Below are positions 25,809 through 35,830 of a DNA stretch of 64,000 nucleotides, in pieces. The notes beneath the pieces are model-generated. The model made no database searches. It was given only the letters and a program-made list of their open reading frames with translations, and was not told where the DNA came from. The stretch's first letter is position 1. Every line of letters begins with the position of its first letter. The stretch is from positions 6,882,001-6,946,000 of the forward strand of contig CP085828.1 of assembly GCA_020809705.1 (NCBI GenBank). The letters are read 5' to 3'. The stretch comes from Calonectria ilicicola (lineage: Eukaryota > Ascomycota > Sordariomycetes > Hypocreales > Nectriaceae). Both the position numbers and the translations under genes were made by a program.

Positions 25809-27937
25809 ATGGCGGACCAACAGGAATCCAACGGTGCCGCCAGTGCGGTCCCCACCAATGATCCCAAAGCGCCCAAGGACTATATCCAATTCCCCTGCCT
25901 GCCCCCCGGAGGACCTCTGAACCGCTGGTCGACCAAGATTACTCGTGAACATGACTATCCCGGAGCTCAGGTATGGAGTATATGCACATATGACAGAAAG
26001 AAAGGAAGCTGAGTCTGGGACAGGCTATGCTTTACGGAGCCGGTGTCCCCAACAAAGACATGATGAAGAATGCGCCCCAAGTCGGCGTCGCGACAGTGTG
26101 GTGGCAGGGAAACCCGTGCAAGTGAGTCGCCAATGAATACAAATGAAAAAGAAAAACGAAGAATGGGTCAATTGGGAACGTGCAATGGCTGACTTGAACC
26201 TCATCTAGTACTCACCGTGAGTGACATGACAAATGGCGGGGGAGGGGAGCAGTCATGATGGACACAAATCACTTACAAACAGACCAGTGCTCGACCTCGG
26301 TCAGATTGTCAGGAATGCTATCGAAAAGAACGGCATGCTGGGATGGCAATTCAACACAGTCGGCGTGTCTGACGCCATTACCATGGGTGGTGAAGGTGAG
26401 TAAACTCGTTCTCCCCCCTTTTCATATGTCATGACAATGGCTTCGCATGTAAATAACACGCAATACCTCGTCGGCAAAAGGCATGCGCTTCTCCCTGCAG
26501 ACCCGCGAAATCATTGCCGACTCGATCGAGTCCGTCACCTGCGCGCAGCACCACGACGCCAACATCTCCATCCCGGGATGCGACAAGAACATGCCGGGCG
26601 TCGTCATGGCCGCCGCCCGCCACAACCGGCCCTTCATCATGGTCTACGGCGGCACCATCCGCAAGGGCCACTCGGGCCTGCTCGAGAAGCCCATCAACAT
26701 CAGCACCTGCTACGAGGCCTCGGGCGCCTTCACCTACGACCGCCTCCACGCCAAGACGAACCCGGGCGCCCCCGGACGCACCAGCAACGATGTCATGGAC
26801 GACATTGAGAAGCACGCCTGCCCCGGCGCCGGAGCCTGCGGTGGCATGTACACGGCCAACACCATGGCGACTGCCATTGAAGCTATGGGTCTGTCACTTC
26901 CTGGCTCGTCGTCGTACCCGGCCGAGTCGCCCGAGAAGCACCGCGAGTGTGAGCGTGTGGCCGAAGTCATCAAGACGACCATGGAGAAGGACCTGCGACC
27001 CCGCGACCTGATGACTCGAGCCGCCTTTGAGAACGCCCTTGTGCTGACCATGATCCTGGGTGGCTCTACCAACGGTGTGCTGCACTTCCTCGCCATGGCC
27101 AACACGGCCGGCGTGCCCCTCACCCTCGACGATGTCCAGCGCACCAGCGACCGCACTCCCTTTCTGGCCGACCTGGCCCCCAGCGGCAAGTACTACATGG
27201 AGGATCTATACAAGGTGGGAGGCACACCCTCCGTTATCAAGATGCTCGTGGCCAAGAACATCCTGGACGGCAGCATCATGACCGTCACGGGCAAGACGCT
27301 CGCCGAGAACGTCGCCGACTGGCCCAGCCTGGACCCGGGCCAGCAGATCATCCGCCCTCTCGACGACCCCATCAAGTCCAGCGGGCACATCCGCATCCTG
27401 CGCGGCAACTTTGCTCCCGGCGGCGCCGTGGCCAAGATCACGGGCAAAGAGGGCCTCAGCTTCACGGGCAAGGCCCGCGTCTTCAACGCGGAGAACGAGC
27501 TGTCGGCCGCTCTGGCCGCGGGCTCGATCCGTCGCGAGGACGGCAACCTGGTCATTGTCGTGCGCTACGAGGGCCCCAAGGGCGGGCCCGGCATGCCCGA
27601 GCAGCTCAAGGCGTCGGCCGCCATCATGGGCGCGGGGCTCAACAACGTCGCCCTCGTTACCGACGGCCGCTACAGCGGCGCCTCGCACGGCTTCATTGTC
27701 GGCCACGTCGTGCCCGAGGCAGCCGTCGGCGGGCCCATTGCCCTGGTGCGCGACGGCGACACCATTACTATTGACGCCGTGCGTAACCGCATCGACGTCG
27801 ATGTTAGCGACGCCGAGCTGGACGAGCGCCGCGCCCAGTGGGTTGCGCCCGAGCCCCGAGTGAAGCGCGGAGTCCTGGCCAAGTACGCGCGCTTGGTGAG
27901 CGATGCGAGCCACGGCGCCGTGACGGATCAGTGGTGA
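25809..27937 (+). CDS. Dihydroxy-acid dehydratase (IlvD/Edd family), apparently without a mitochondrial leader
   Basis: Dehydrates 2,3-dihydroxy-isovalerate/-methylvalerate to the 2-keto acids of valine and isoleucine synthesis (family knowledge). Five exons: 25809-25970, 26024-26121, an 8-nt micro-exon 26209-26216, 26288-26395 and 26481-27937; 610 aa. Splicing rebuilds the family block NPCNTHLLDLGQ. Iron-sulphur cysteines are visible at about C86 (NPCN), C159 (GCDKNMPG) and C245 ([12 protein letters not shown]), and the active-site GRYSGASHG at about 521-529. The N-terminus ([12 protein letters not shown]) is acidic and an in-frame TAG lies 12 bp upstream of the ATG, so no import sequence is seen unless an upstream exon exists. 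It may be a cytosolic paralogue with a different role from the main ILV3; that is inference. MITE copies lie on both sides. Confidence 0.92.
26209..26216 (+). other. 8-nt micro-exon of the DHAD gene
   Basis: TACTCACC is bounded by a CATCTAG acceptor and a GTGAGT donor. It completes the Asn codon, codes Thr-His and starts the Leu codon of the conserved N-T-H-L-L-D-L; skipping it shifts the frame. Confidence 0.8.
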
Positions 27938-28839
27938 GCGTTGAATGTCGACGATGTGAATGCATGATAATGATGATTGATGGAATGGAATGGGTGGCAC
28001 CGCTTGTGTTGTGTTGTATGTGTATGTATGCTGGGAAAGCTGGGAGGAATTGGGTTTATGAAAATAGCATCAAAAAATTGATTAGATAGATGTATATATG
28101 CATCCGTCAGTGCAAGAAAACAGCTTTACACGGGTTCAGTAACTACGATGTGAGTGAACCCCTGAATCGAGTTGAAGATATACGCTACAATTCCTTGAAG
28201 TTTGTATCCTGTCTACCTTTTCCCACTATCTTCTAACTAAATTATAAATAAATAATTATTATATAAATAAGTAATTTATATATAAGGCTTATTAGTATTT
28301 ATTTATGTATTTTCCCTTTTTTACCACCAAACTGATATCTTCAGGTGGTTGAGTTTTTAAGGGGCACAATCTTTCAAGGGGGTATTGTAGTTATAGCTTG
28401 GACAACACTTTCCCACAACACAATATAATACAACACAATGACCCGATAATGCAACACAAAAGGTGAATGTATGTACACACAGACTCATATCTATTCTCAA
28501 CCAAAAAAAAAGTCATCCATACTGCAAAAAAGTCAAACAACAAAAGCACAAACGAAGGGTATCGCGCAGACAGACCACATGCTACCTCTACAGTCTCTTC
28601 GTCCTTCCTCCTCGTATGCGTATTGCTTACTCCAGCTCTTGTATTTGTGCATCAAAAATGAAACCCATAACCCGGCTTAGCCTCCTTTCCCGCCACCTCT
28701 CTCATTAACATACGTTTGCTTGTCCCTCATCATGTCCAGCTGTCCTCCTCCATGGTGTATTAACAGCATTTGTCCCAGCCGTACTACTTATACCGGCTCT
28801 CTCAAAGCAGCATGTAGTGCGGCGACTTTGTGACGGGCT
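27938..28839. other. Intergenic between the convergent DHAD and MVP1 genes
   Basis: About 900 bp holding the 3' flanks of both genes and MITE copy 2 at 28188-28387. No gene seen. Confidence 0.55.
28188..28387 (-). mobile_element. MITE-like element, copy 2, inverted relative to copy 1
   Basis: A 200-bp AT-rich element with TA on both sides (28186-28187 and 28388-28389). Read on the minus strand it starts CAATACCCCCTTGAAAGATT and ends with a degenerate inverted copy (plus-strand CAATTCCTTGAAGTTTGT). Internal blocks match copy 1 in the same order: CCTGAAGATATCA, TACATAAATAAAT, TTATTTATATAAT and GGGAAAAGGT. Divergence between the copies is clear, so they are not recent duplicates. Confidence 0.75.
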
Positions 28840-31369
28840 CTACTCGCCCAGTGGCATGCCCTCAAGCTCGTCTAACAACCGTCGCCAGTTGTCGGCCAAC
28901 ATCTCGGCGTACTTGACTCGCTCTCCAGCCCAGTCTTGGTTCCAGCGGCTGACGTGATATTGTGTCTTCTGGAAGGTGATGAGCTCATCGCGGAGACACT
29001 CCTTGACAAAGATGGATCGGTTGTGCTGCTGTACAATCGACTCCTTGTCCTATTTTTGGTTTCGTGTTAGTGACGTAATATGGCGAAGAACAGGGGGCAA
29101 CATACCTTGATAATGTTTTCAGCAACCCTTTCAATTTCGCCAGGCTTCACCAAACCCTCAGGCTTGGCTCGCAAACTAGCCAGCTTGTTTTCGTTGGTCT
29201 GGATTCTCCGCTCGAGGTAGGGGATGTTATCCTTGTCGAGCCGCTCTCGCCTGTCAAACAACTCCCGCAGGCTCACCAGCGAATCTCGCTGTCGCTTCAG
29301 GTCCTCCAGCACACCCTCGTCCCAACCGCGGCTCTCGTCCTCCATCAGGGCCTGGCATGTTCGAAGATGCTTGCTCATCGCAACAAGACCATCGTTGAGC
29401 AGGGGAACTTCGTTGGTGTCAGTCGCGTACGTCTCATTTGACGTCTCCGTGAGGGAAATTAGGGCCAAGGCGATGCGGGCATGGTCGGCTGCTACACCCT
29501 CCGCTCGCTTAACCAGCCGATCCATGATGTTGCAGACATTAATGTATAACTCAGCAGAACGACGGATGCCATTTCGGGTCTTGTTGAACAAATCTTCTAG
29601 AGTGGGAGGAAGTGAATCCTCAAGACCAGCGGGCAATGGCTTATCGACAAATTCGTCCTGAACAGAAATGGTAGCCTGCTTGCGCCAAACTGCTAATTCC
29701 TGATGCTTGTGTTAGTGTAAATGACATATGCTTTTCGGGAATGACAATGTGAACGTACGGTGGGAACGGTCAGGAACATTATGACAAGCTGCTCCTGGTT
29801 CAAAACTGGGTGTCGCACGATGGCATTCAAGAACCGAGCCAGACCCCTTCTCCGTTTCTCGATAAAGGCACCGTCGTTGGACAGATGGCTGCCATTGACG
29901 CCCACGCGCTTGGGCGGGAGCAGTGGCAGCATTCGGAATGGATATCTCTTGTGCAAGCAATCTAGAAGCCAGACAAAATCACTGTATCGACGAATAACCT
30001 TGCTGCCGCGGCGCTGGCTGGACACCTCGTAATTATGGTGCTGGAACATGAACATGCCCTCCTTCTCCGGCATCAATGTCACAAGCACATTTTCCTCGAC
30101 ACTCTGGCTGACTCTACTGTGGCTGCTTTGATGCTGATGCTGGGGGGCTCTCGGTACGCTGTGGCCGCTGGGGATGCGGTTGGGCTCGCCAAACGGGTTT
30201 GAAACGATGCTCTGTGGTGTCTCGCCAAATCCTCCAACCGAGGCAGGGTTCCCGTCGAAATAGCCACCCCATCCGCCCGTTGTTCGAACCGAGCTGGCAG
30301 CGCTCTGCTGGCCCCCGTTTGCAGAGGGAGCGGGAGGTGATGAATACTGGTTCATTGTGGGAGTTGGGATGGGCGCCGTGGCAGGGGGCTCTGAAAACGC
30401 GGCGTGGGAGTGGCCGTTTGTGTCGTGGTTCTGGGCGCCATTGGACTTTGCGTGGCCATGATTCTTGTGCAAGTCGGGCGCGTTCCATGGGTCATCTTCG
30501 GGCTCTGCCATGGCTGGTCGGGGCAGCCTGGGCTGGCGGGGGACGGGTAAGTTGTCTTTCGGAGGCGTCTGGGGAGGTTTGGCCGAGAGCTCGTCGACGG
30601 GAGGCAAAATGGGCTCAACGGTGATGCCGGGAAGCTTGGGTTGCGGTAGATCTAATAGTGAAATGAGTTGTTAGTTGGGACTTGCCATAGTGTCTCCACC
30701 AAAACGGTGGACGAATCCACTGATGCAAGGTGATATGATAAGGTCGCGAATGGGCAGTACAAGCGAGTCAGAGACCCCCCCAAGCGGACGGGTATTGAGT
30801 AATAGTTGAGGGGGACCAAGTGGGCTTTCTGTCTAAATCGGAGTGTAAAAGGTACACTTACTGCGTCGTCTCTCGTCTACGCCGTCCAGGCTGATGACCT
30901 CGCCCTCCTGTGCCAACCCGACCAGGGCCAGGACAACATTGAACTCTTCCCGGCCAAAAGTGACATCACTGCCGTTCGGGGCCACCAGGGACATGATTCG
31001 GGCCTGGGCATCGGCGCCGAGCCTGGCGGCCGCGAAGAGCTTGGCAATGGCGTTCGCCGTGATGCGTCCAGAGCTGCCATCCTCGCGCACGGCAATGTCA
31101 AACGTCTCAATGTAGCTGTCGGGCACGTCGGACGCGGGGAGCAGGTTGCGGATCATGTCTGCGCGGCTCAGCTGCTTCCGCGGAGTGGGCATGTCCCAGG
31201 GGGAGCCTCCATCTCCATCGTCATCGGCAAAGAGGCTGTTGGACGAGGTCTTGTTGGAAACGGGGTCGGCGTCAAACAGGCCGCCGCCGCTGCTGGCCTT
31301 GGAGCGAGCAGCTGGCGATGCCGGCAAACGGGTCTCGTCGTCGGTGGGGGATGTTCCAAAGAGTGACAT
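28840..31369 (-). CDS. MVP1: Sorting nexin Mvp1 (SNX8-like; PX and BAR domains)
   Basis: Peripheral membrane protein of endosomes that binds PI3P and helps sort cargo back from endosome to Golgi (family knowledge). Exons are 31369-30862, 30651-29759, 29699-29106 and 29049-28840, giving 734 aa, about the size usual in filamentous fungi. The N-terminus has an EH-like helical region at about 65-150 (LSRADMIRNLLPASDVPDSY) after a disordered segment. A long Pro/Asn/His-rich linker follows, then the PX domain at about 340-467 with the phosphoinositide-binding RRYSDF and the PPKRVG loop. The BAR-type C-terminus (about 470-734) ends YAEMLADNWRRLLDELEGM. All introns are GT..AG and in frame. Confidence 0.93.
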
Positions 31370-32179
31370 GGCGACTATTATGGATTATGGATCGAGGGGA
31401 AGTAATCGCGCTCGAGGTGATGCCGTCGATGGGCTCCGTCGCGGTCCCAGTCTTGGGGTGGAGGCCGATGCCAATGGCCTCAGGGATTCGTAATCGCGAT
31501 GGATGCGGTGCAAATGCGGCAGCAGTACAGGCGTCCGGGCGGGCAGCAGCTGGAGCGTCGGGCCTCTGCGCAGAACGAGCCGGGAATTGGAAACAAGGGT
31601 CTACCTCTGTGCACCGAGATGCAGCAAAATCAACACGCAATGCACCGGCTAACCATGCAAAAGAGATGTAGATAAATTGGGCGAGGCGATGAGGGAGGTT
31701 GGTGAAGTCATTCCTGGGTGGAGAAGGCTCTATGGTTGGACTGGGCTGGCGCTGGCGTTGTAACACCACTAAGGCAAGGCGCCGAGGAGCTCTGGTGGAG
31801 CAGGCCCCATGTATGTACCTGGGCCACCACGCTCGCATACAACATGTACATGCGGGCAATGGCAATAGCCCGCGCCTCCACCCGCATGCTTTGCTCTGGA
31901 TCTTATCGTTCCCGTCCAACTACAAAAATGCACCAACGAGTATGTATTATATCCGCGCTAGTGCATTGGTTGCTGGTCTAGACAATTCACATGGGAGGTT
32001 GGAGGAATCAAATCCGTTTTGACTGAAAAACAGCCTTGTAGTTTTGTCTCTCAACAATTGTATCCAGGTGTTTTTTCTTCATTGTACATTGATTGGTCTT
32101 GTCGTCACATTCAAGTCGTACTTGCTGCAGTACAGTATAATACAGTTGCTCCATAGCCAGCCCCCTCCTGCTTTTTGCT
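31370..32179. other. Intergenic: MVP1 upstream region and 3' flank of the MRPL10 gene
   Basis: About 800 bp. Open frames antisense to the leader have no domain. No RNA gene or repeat recognised. Confidence 0.5.
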
Positions 32180-33128
32180 TTACCACAGAGTCTCTTCCGC
32201 CTTCTTGGTGTCCTTCTTGACCTCGCTCTTGATCTTGTGCACGCCTGGCACCTTGAAGTACAAACTGGGCGACTCGCCTGGTGCCAGCTGGTGGCTTAAG
32301 TATCCTCGGTGCGCGGGGTCACGGTAATACTCAATATCCTCACGGCTGGTGGGGTCGGGAAGTCGATATCGGAACAGGTTCTTCCTTGCCTGCTCGAGAA
32401 CGCTCTCGACATGCTCCTTTCCTACGGGAAGGGGCGTGGTGGTGTTGATTGACTCGCCAGTCAAGAGTCGCTTGATAGACAGTTTGGTGTAGTATCGGGT
32501 GAGAACCTTGCCTCCCTTGCCCTCAATAGCCTCAATGGCCTGAGCGGATACTCGCGAGACCATTACATCAATGGGCTGCTTAAGAGTATCCGCACCGCGG
32601 GACAGAATCTTGACGCCGTCCTTGACAGTTCCAACCAGACCGCTCTCAATCAATTCCTTGGGGGTAATCTGCTTTGACGAGTCGAGTCGACCCTGGTCAA
32701 TCCAGGCCTGGATCTGGTCAAGGTTGACTTCGGACATTTTGGGGGCGCGGCTGCATCTCAGTTAGCCAATTGGCCAGTCAAAAGACCAATTGTCAGGTCT
32801 CAATGGCTTACTAGTTGTTGAACCCCTTTCGTCCAAGCTTGACAATCAGAGGAGTCTGACCACCCTGGAACCAAGGCTTGACCTTGCCGTGCTGCTTCTG
32901 ACCCTTATGACCACGACCAGACGTCTTTCCGTGACCAGATGAGGGACCGCGACCGACTCTCTTCTTCTTGTGAATGGCGCCAGGGTTGTCTGCGAGACTG
33001 CCGAGGATGGAGGCGTGACGGGTCTGGAGAGACAGGCCGGCGAGATAGGCCGTCAGTGAGGTGACGGGGGCATTGGCGGTTGCCCTGCAGCACAGCGAGG
33101 TGCTGAGGGGGGAGATTCGGGGAGGCAT
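32180..33128 (-). CDS. MRPL10: Mitochondrial large-subunit ribosomal protein uL15m
   Basis: Structural protein of the mitochondrial large ribosomal subunit (uL15; called MRPL10 in yeast). Exon 1 is 33128-32812, the 61-bp intron 32811-32751, exon 2 32750-32180; 295 aa. The N-terminus ([21 protein letters not shown]) is basic and rich in Ser/Ala, as expected for mitochondrial import. The uL15 signature follows at about 50-105: [39 protein letters not shown] and LGRKGF. The splice joins GRKGFNNY to [14 protein letters not shown]. The C-terminal half carries the conserved [10 protein letters not shown] and [14 protein letters not shown] blocks and a fungal extension. Residue runs here are given only in short pieces. 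Confidence 0.93.
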
Positions 33129-33532
33129 TATCGGAGGGGTGAGGCCGTGGCCGTTTCGAGGTGGTATGAGGCTCTCACTGGTCTCTCAAGGCGGCGTCCA
33201 ATTTTTTTGGAAGCTTTGGCGCAATGGGCCCAGCAAAATGTTTGCGCCTCAGGCAACAAAACCAGCCCGACTCCGTACCAATTTACAGTGTATATGTATA
33301 ATACACACAGTACAACCCCGTGTAATTGACATTCACGAGAGTATTAGTTTGATGGACTGAATATTGAGCTCTATTAATGGTTCATATTACCAGATAAAAT
33401 ATATCTACAGTCGAATAGAAATTAAACCTAAAAATTAAAACAATAAAACTCCAAACCCGCCCCCAAACCCTCAGAATGCATCATGGCTCATTTGATCATC
33501 ACAAAGTCCAACACTCCTGCGCCCGTCCCTCC
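33129..33532. other. Intergenic: MRPL10 upstream region and 3' flank of the HET gene
   Basis: About 400 bp, AT-rich near 33360-33440. No gene seen. Confidence 0.5.
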
Positions 33533-35830
33533 CTATATTATCTCAATCCTGGGATGTCGACTGACAATGCTAATTTCAGATGGCTCCTGGTATCCTGTAA
33601 ATACTCCAATGCGCCGAAATAGTTTTCTTTTCCCTGTTCCCGCAAATCTCCCGACCACTTTTGGCTCTGGGACCAGGATGAGGCCTTCTGCCTCCCCTAC
33701 GAACAAGAACCAGACATTTACCAGCTCTGTTGGACAATCCGGAGCGACTTTTCGGTGATTTTCTGGGATGTCATTCAAGTCATCAAGAAACGTCTCAACG
33801 GATCTGTTGATGTTCATCCAAGGCGCATAATTTTCATAAGCACCGTAATATTGCCCGTGGGTTTCGTACCGCAGGGTCTTGATTTTGTCGAGGCGTCCCT
33901 CCACTAGGAGGGAGGTGCCGCTTACTGCTCGAACGACAAAGGGGGATCCTTTGGGTTGAGAGTCGAGCCAGCGAATGGGCTCCTTGGGCCTGGGGCTGCG
34001 ACTTCGCCATGGCGATGACAGCGTAGACTTGGCTGTTCCGGAAACATCTCGCAGGCTATACTTGAAGCTACCCAAACGGAGCTTTTGTAACAAAGTGAGA
34101 GTTTCCTTCTCATAAATTCGGCGAATATAAGGTTGGCTAAGGTCATCCAGAACATTCAAGACGGCCACGCTAAGAGCACCCAGAGTGCTAATGGGGGTCG
34201 TGCTGGAGGCAATCGAACTCTCGGAAGAGGTCTTGCTGTCTGTGTCCGATGCATAATCTTGGCCGGTCACATCCAGAAATTTAACGCTGCCGTCAACAGA
34301 AGCCCATGACCAAGAAGGGGCGCGGAACCTGTCTTGCCTAGAATATTGGAGTTTGCTGCCAACCCGCCTTCCATTATGTTTCCACAACAGCTGGTCACAA
34401 AATCGATCCTCCCACGTGCCAAAGCAATAGTCTCGGCCAGTGGTGTTTGAAACCAGTGAAGCAAGGCCATCAATAGCTGATAGTTTGTCTTTTGCAAACG
34501 TAAGTTGCTTCTTGCTGTAGCTCTCCACAAGAGGTATCCAGCTGTGGTAGAGTTTTTCAGACACATTGTCCTTGTTAATGACGGTGGTGGGGTCATCGTC
34601 AAGCGACAAATTCTGGATGTGGCCTTCTCGACATTGTCGTGAATGGCATTTCCACCTCAGCTCAGAAAAGCCATATGAGAGGACGCGGTTTGAAAGCACA
34701 GCCTCCTGAAAGGCCCAGCCTCGGTTTATTAAATGGTTTGTCTGGTGTTGATTATAGCCAAGATCTGCGCCAAGATAGATTGATTCTTTGCTCTCGGCTC
34801 GAAATGGCAGGCGGGTATATGGCATTTTTGCGGCAGGCCGATCCTGAAACAGGCCAGAGTGAGCATCAGGAGCTGCGCTGGCCGCTATTGTCAAGACTGA
34901 GTTGCTAAAGACCCTGTGCATGGTTTTTGATTCCCGATCAAAGTCCTGTACAGCAGCCTCATCTGTTCCTTGTATAATGCACAGGGAATCTACCCATAGG
35001 TATTCGAAACCAAGGTACTTTGTCAAGGTTATGGAATCTTGTATTGTGCGTGGTAATTCTTCGAAAGGGATCGACTCGTGTAAATCGTCTTTGTTTGTTG
35101 AAGTCATCTTGAAAAACGGTGTCTTTCCCCAGCAGTAGCTAAGGGCTAGATATCCGCCACGCTCGCCGTCTTTTGTTGTAACTAGTCTCGCGCGAGTGAC
35201 GCCATTTTGGGAATCGATCTTGACCAACCGAGTAGGGAGTATACAGTCGATGTTTTCCCGGCACTTGGGTAGATGTGTCGTCATGCAGTCCGATAGCCAC
35301 TTATTAGCAAGCTTTAGACATTCCACCGAGCCCGAGTTTGCTTCTGGTAGACGGTATGCGAAGTCTTCGGGTTTAGAGTTTTCTGTGCAAATCATCGTTA
35401 GCAAGAGGATTACAACAGGCATCGACAGTGTGCACTTACCATTATCAACGTATGCTGTGAGGTGTCCTCGTGCGATCCATGGTTTATCATCAGGTGGGCC
35501 CAGATGATATAGTCCTTTGTCTTCTGGCACCCATAGAAAGTCGTGGCCTACATTCGGGGGCATCACAAGAACATCCACACGCTGGCAAGGACCGTTGGGC
35601 GGGTTCCTGTATAGCCTGACGCTCCAGACATCGGGGTCTTTGCTTTTGACAATGAGTTTTCGGCTTTCATGGCGGAGCGACCACCAGATGAGAGAACATA
35701 GGTTGCAGCGCGGGGTGGGGCCGGTAGCCGAGGCGCGTAGATCTCGAAAATCGGAGAATAAGGTATGGCCCTTGCCATTAATCTGGTCAAACGACAGCTT
35801 GCCGCAGTTATCGCACAGAGTGACAGCCAT
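33533..35830 (-). CDS. HET-domain (heterokaryon incompatibility) protein
   Basis: HET-domain proteins mediate cell death after fusion of unlike hyphae; many have unknown partners (family knowledge). One 57-bp intron (35439-35383, GTAAGT..CACAG, with a GCTAAC branch site) lies in frame and would otherwise be translated. Spliced length is 746 aa from the ATG at 35830. Near the N-terminus two C-x-x-C pairs (CDNC at 6-9, CNLC at 42-45) may bind zinc. The HET domain is at about 208-345: YLALSYCWG at 208-216, LPRTIQDSI, YLWVDSLCIIQ and a later GWAFQEAVLSNRVL block. No NACHT, ankyrin or WD repeats and no clear amyloid motif follow. An in-frame upstream extension to about 36004 has no conserved feature. 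Confidence 0.9.
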   Translation of the reverse strand: MAVTLCDNCGKLSFDQINGKGHTLFSDFRDLRASATGPTPRCNLCSLIWWSLRHESRKLIVKSKDPDVWSVRLYRNPPNGPCQRVDVLVMPPNVGHDFLWVPEDKGLYHLGPPDDKPWIARGHLTAYVDNGKCTLSMPVVILLLTMICTENSKPEDFAYRLPEANSGSVECLKLANKWLSDCMTTHLPKCRENIDCILPTRLVKIDSQNGVTRARLVTTKDGERGGYLALSYCWGKTPFFKMTSTNKDDLHESIPFEELPRTIQDSITLTKYLGFEYLWVDSLCIIQGTDEAAVQDFDRESKTMHRVFSNSVLTIAASAAPDAHSGLFQDRPAAKMPYTRLPFRAESKESIYLGADLGYNQHQTNHLINRGWAFQEAVLSNRVLSYGFSELRWKCHSRQCREGHIQNLSLDDDPTTVINKDNVSEKLYHSWIPLVESYSKKQLTFAKDKLSAIDGLASLVSNTTGRDYCFGTWEDRFCDQLLWKHNGRRVGSKLQYSRQDRFRAPSWSWASVDGSVKFLDVTGQDYASDTDSKTSSESSIASSTTPISTLGALSVAVLNVLDDLSQPYIRRIYEKETLTLLQKLRLGSFKYSLRDVSGTAKSTLSSPWRSRSPRPKEPIRWLDSQPKGSPFVVRAVSGTSLLVEGRLDKIKTLRYETHGQYYGAYENYAPWMNINRSVETFLDDLNDIPENHRKVAPDCPTELVNVWFLFVGEAEGLILVPEPKVVGRFAGTGKRKLFRRIGVFTGYQEPSEISIVSRHPRIEII

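Noticed and set aside
27206..28000. Minus-strand open frame (264 codons) over the DHAD gene
   Set aside because: Antisense shadow of a GC-rich coding exon; no family resemblance.
30806..31366. Plus-strand open frame over the first MVP1 exon
   Set aside because: Antisense to the conserved N-terminal region of Mvp1; Ala/Gly-rich shadow.
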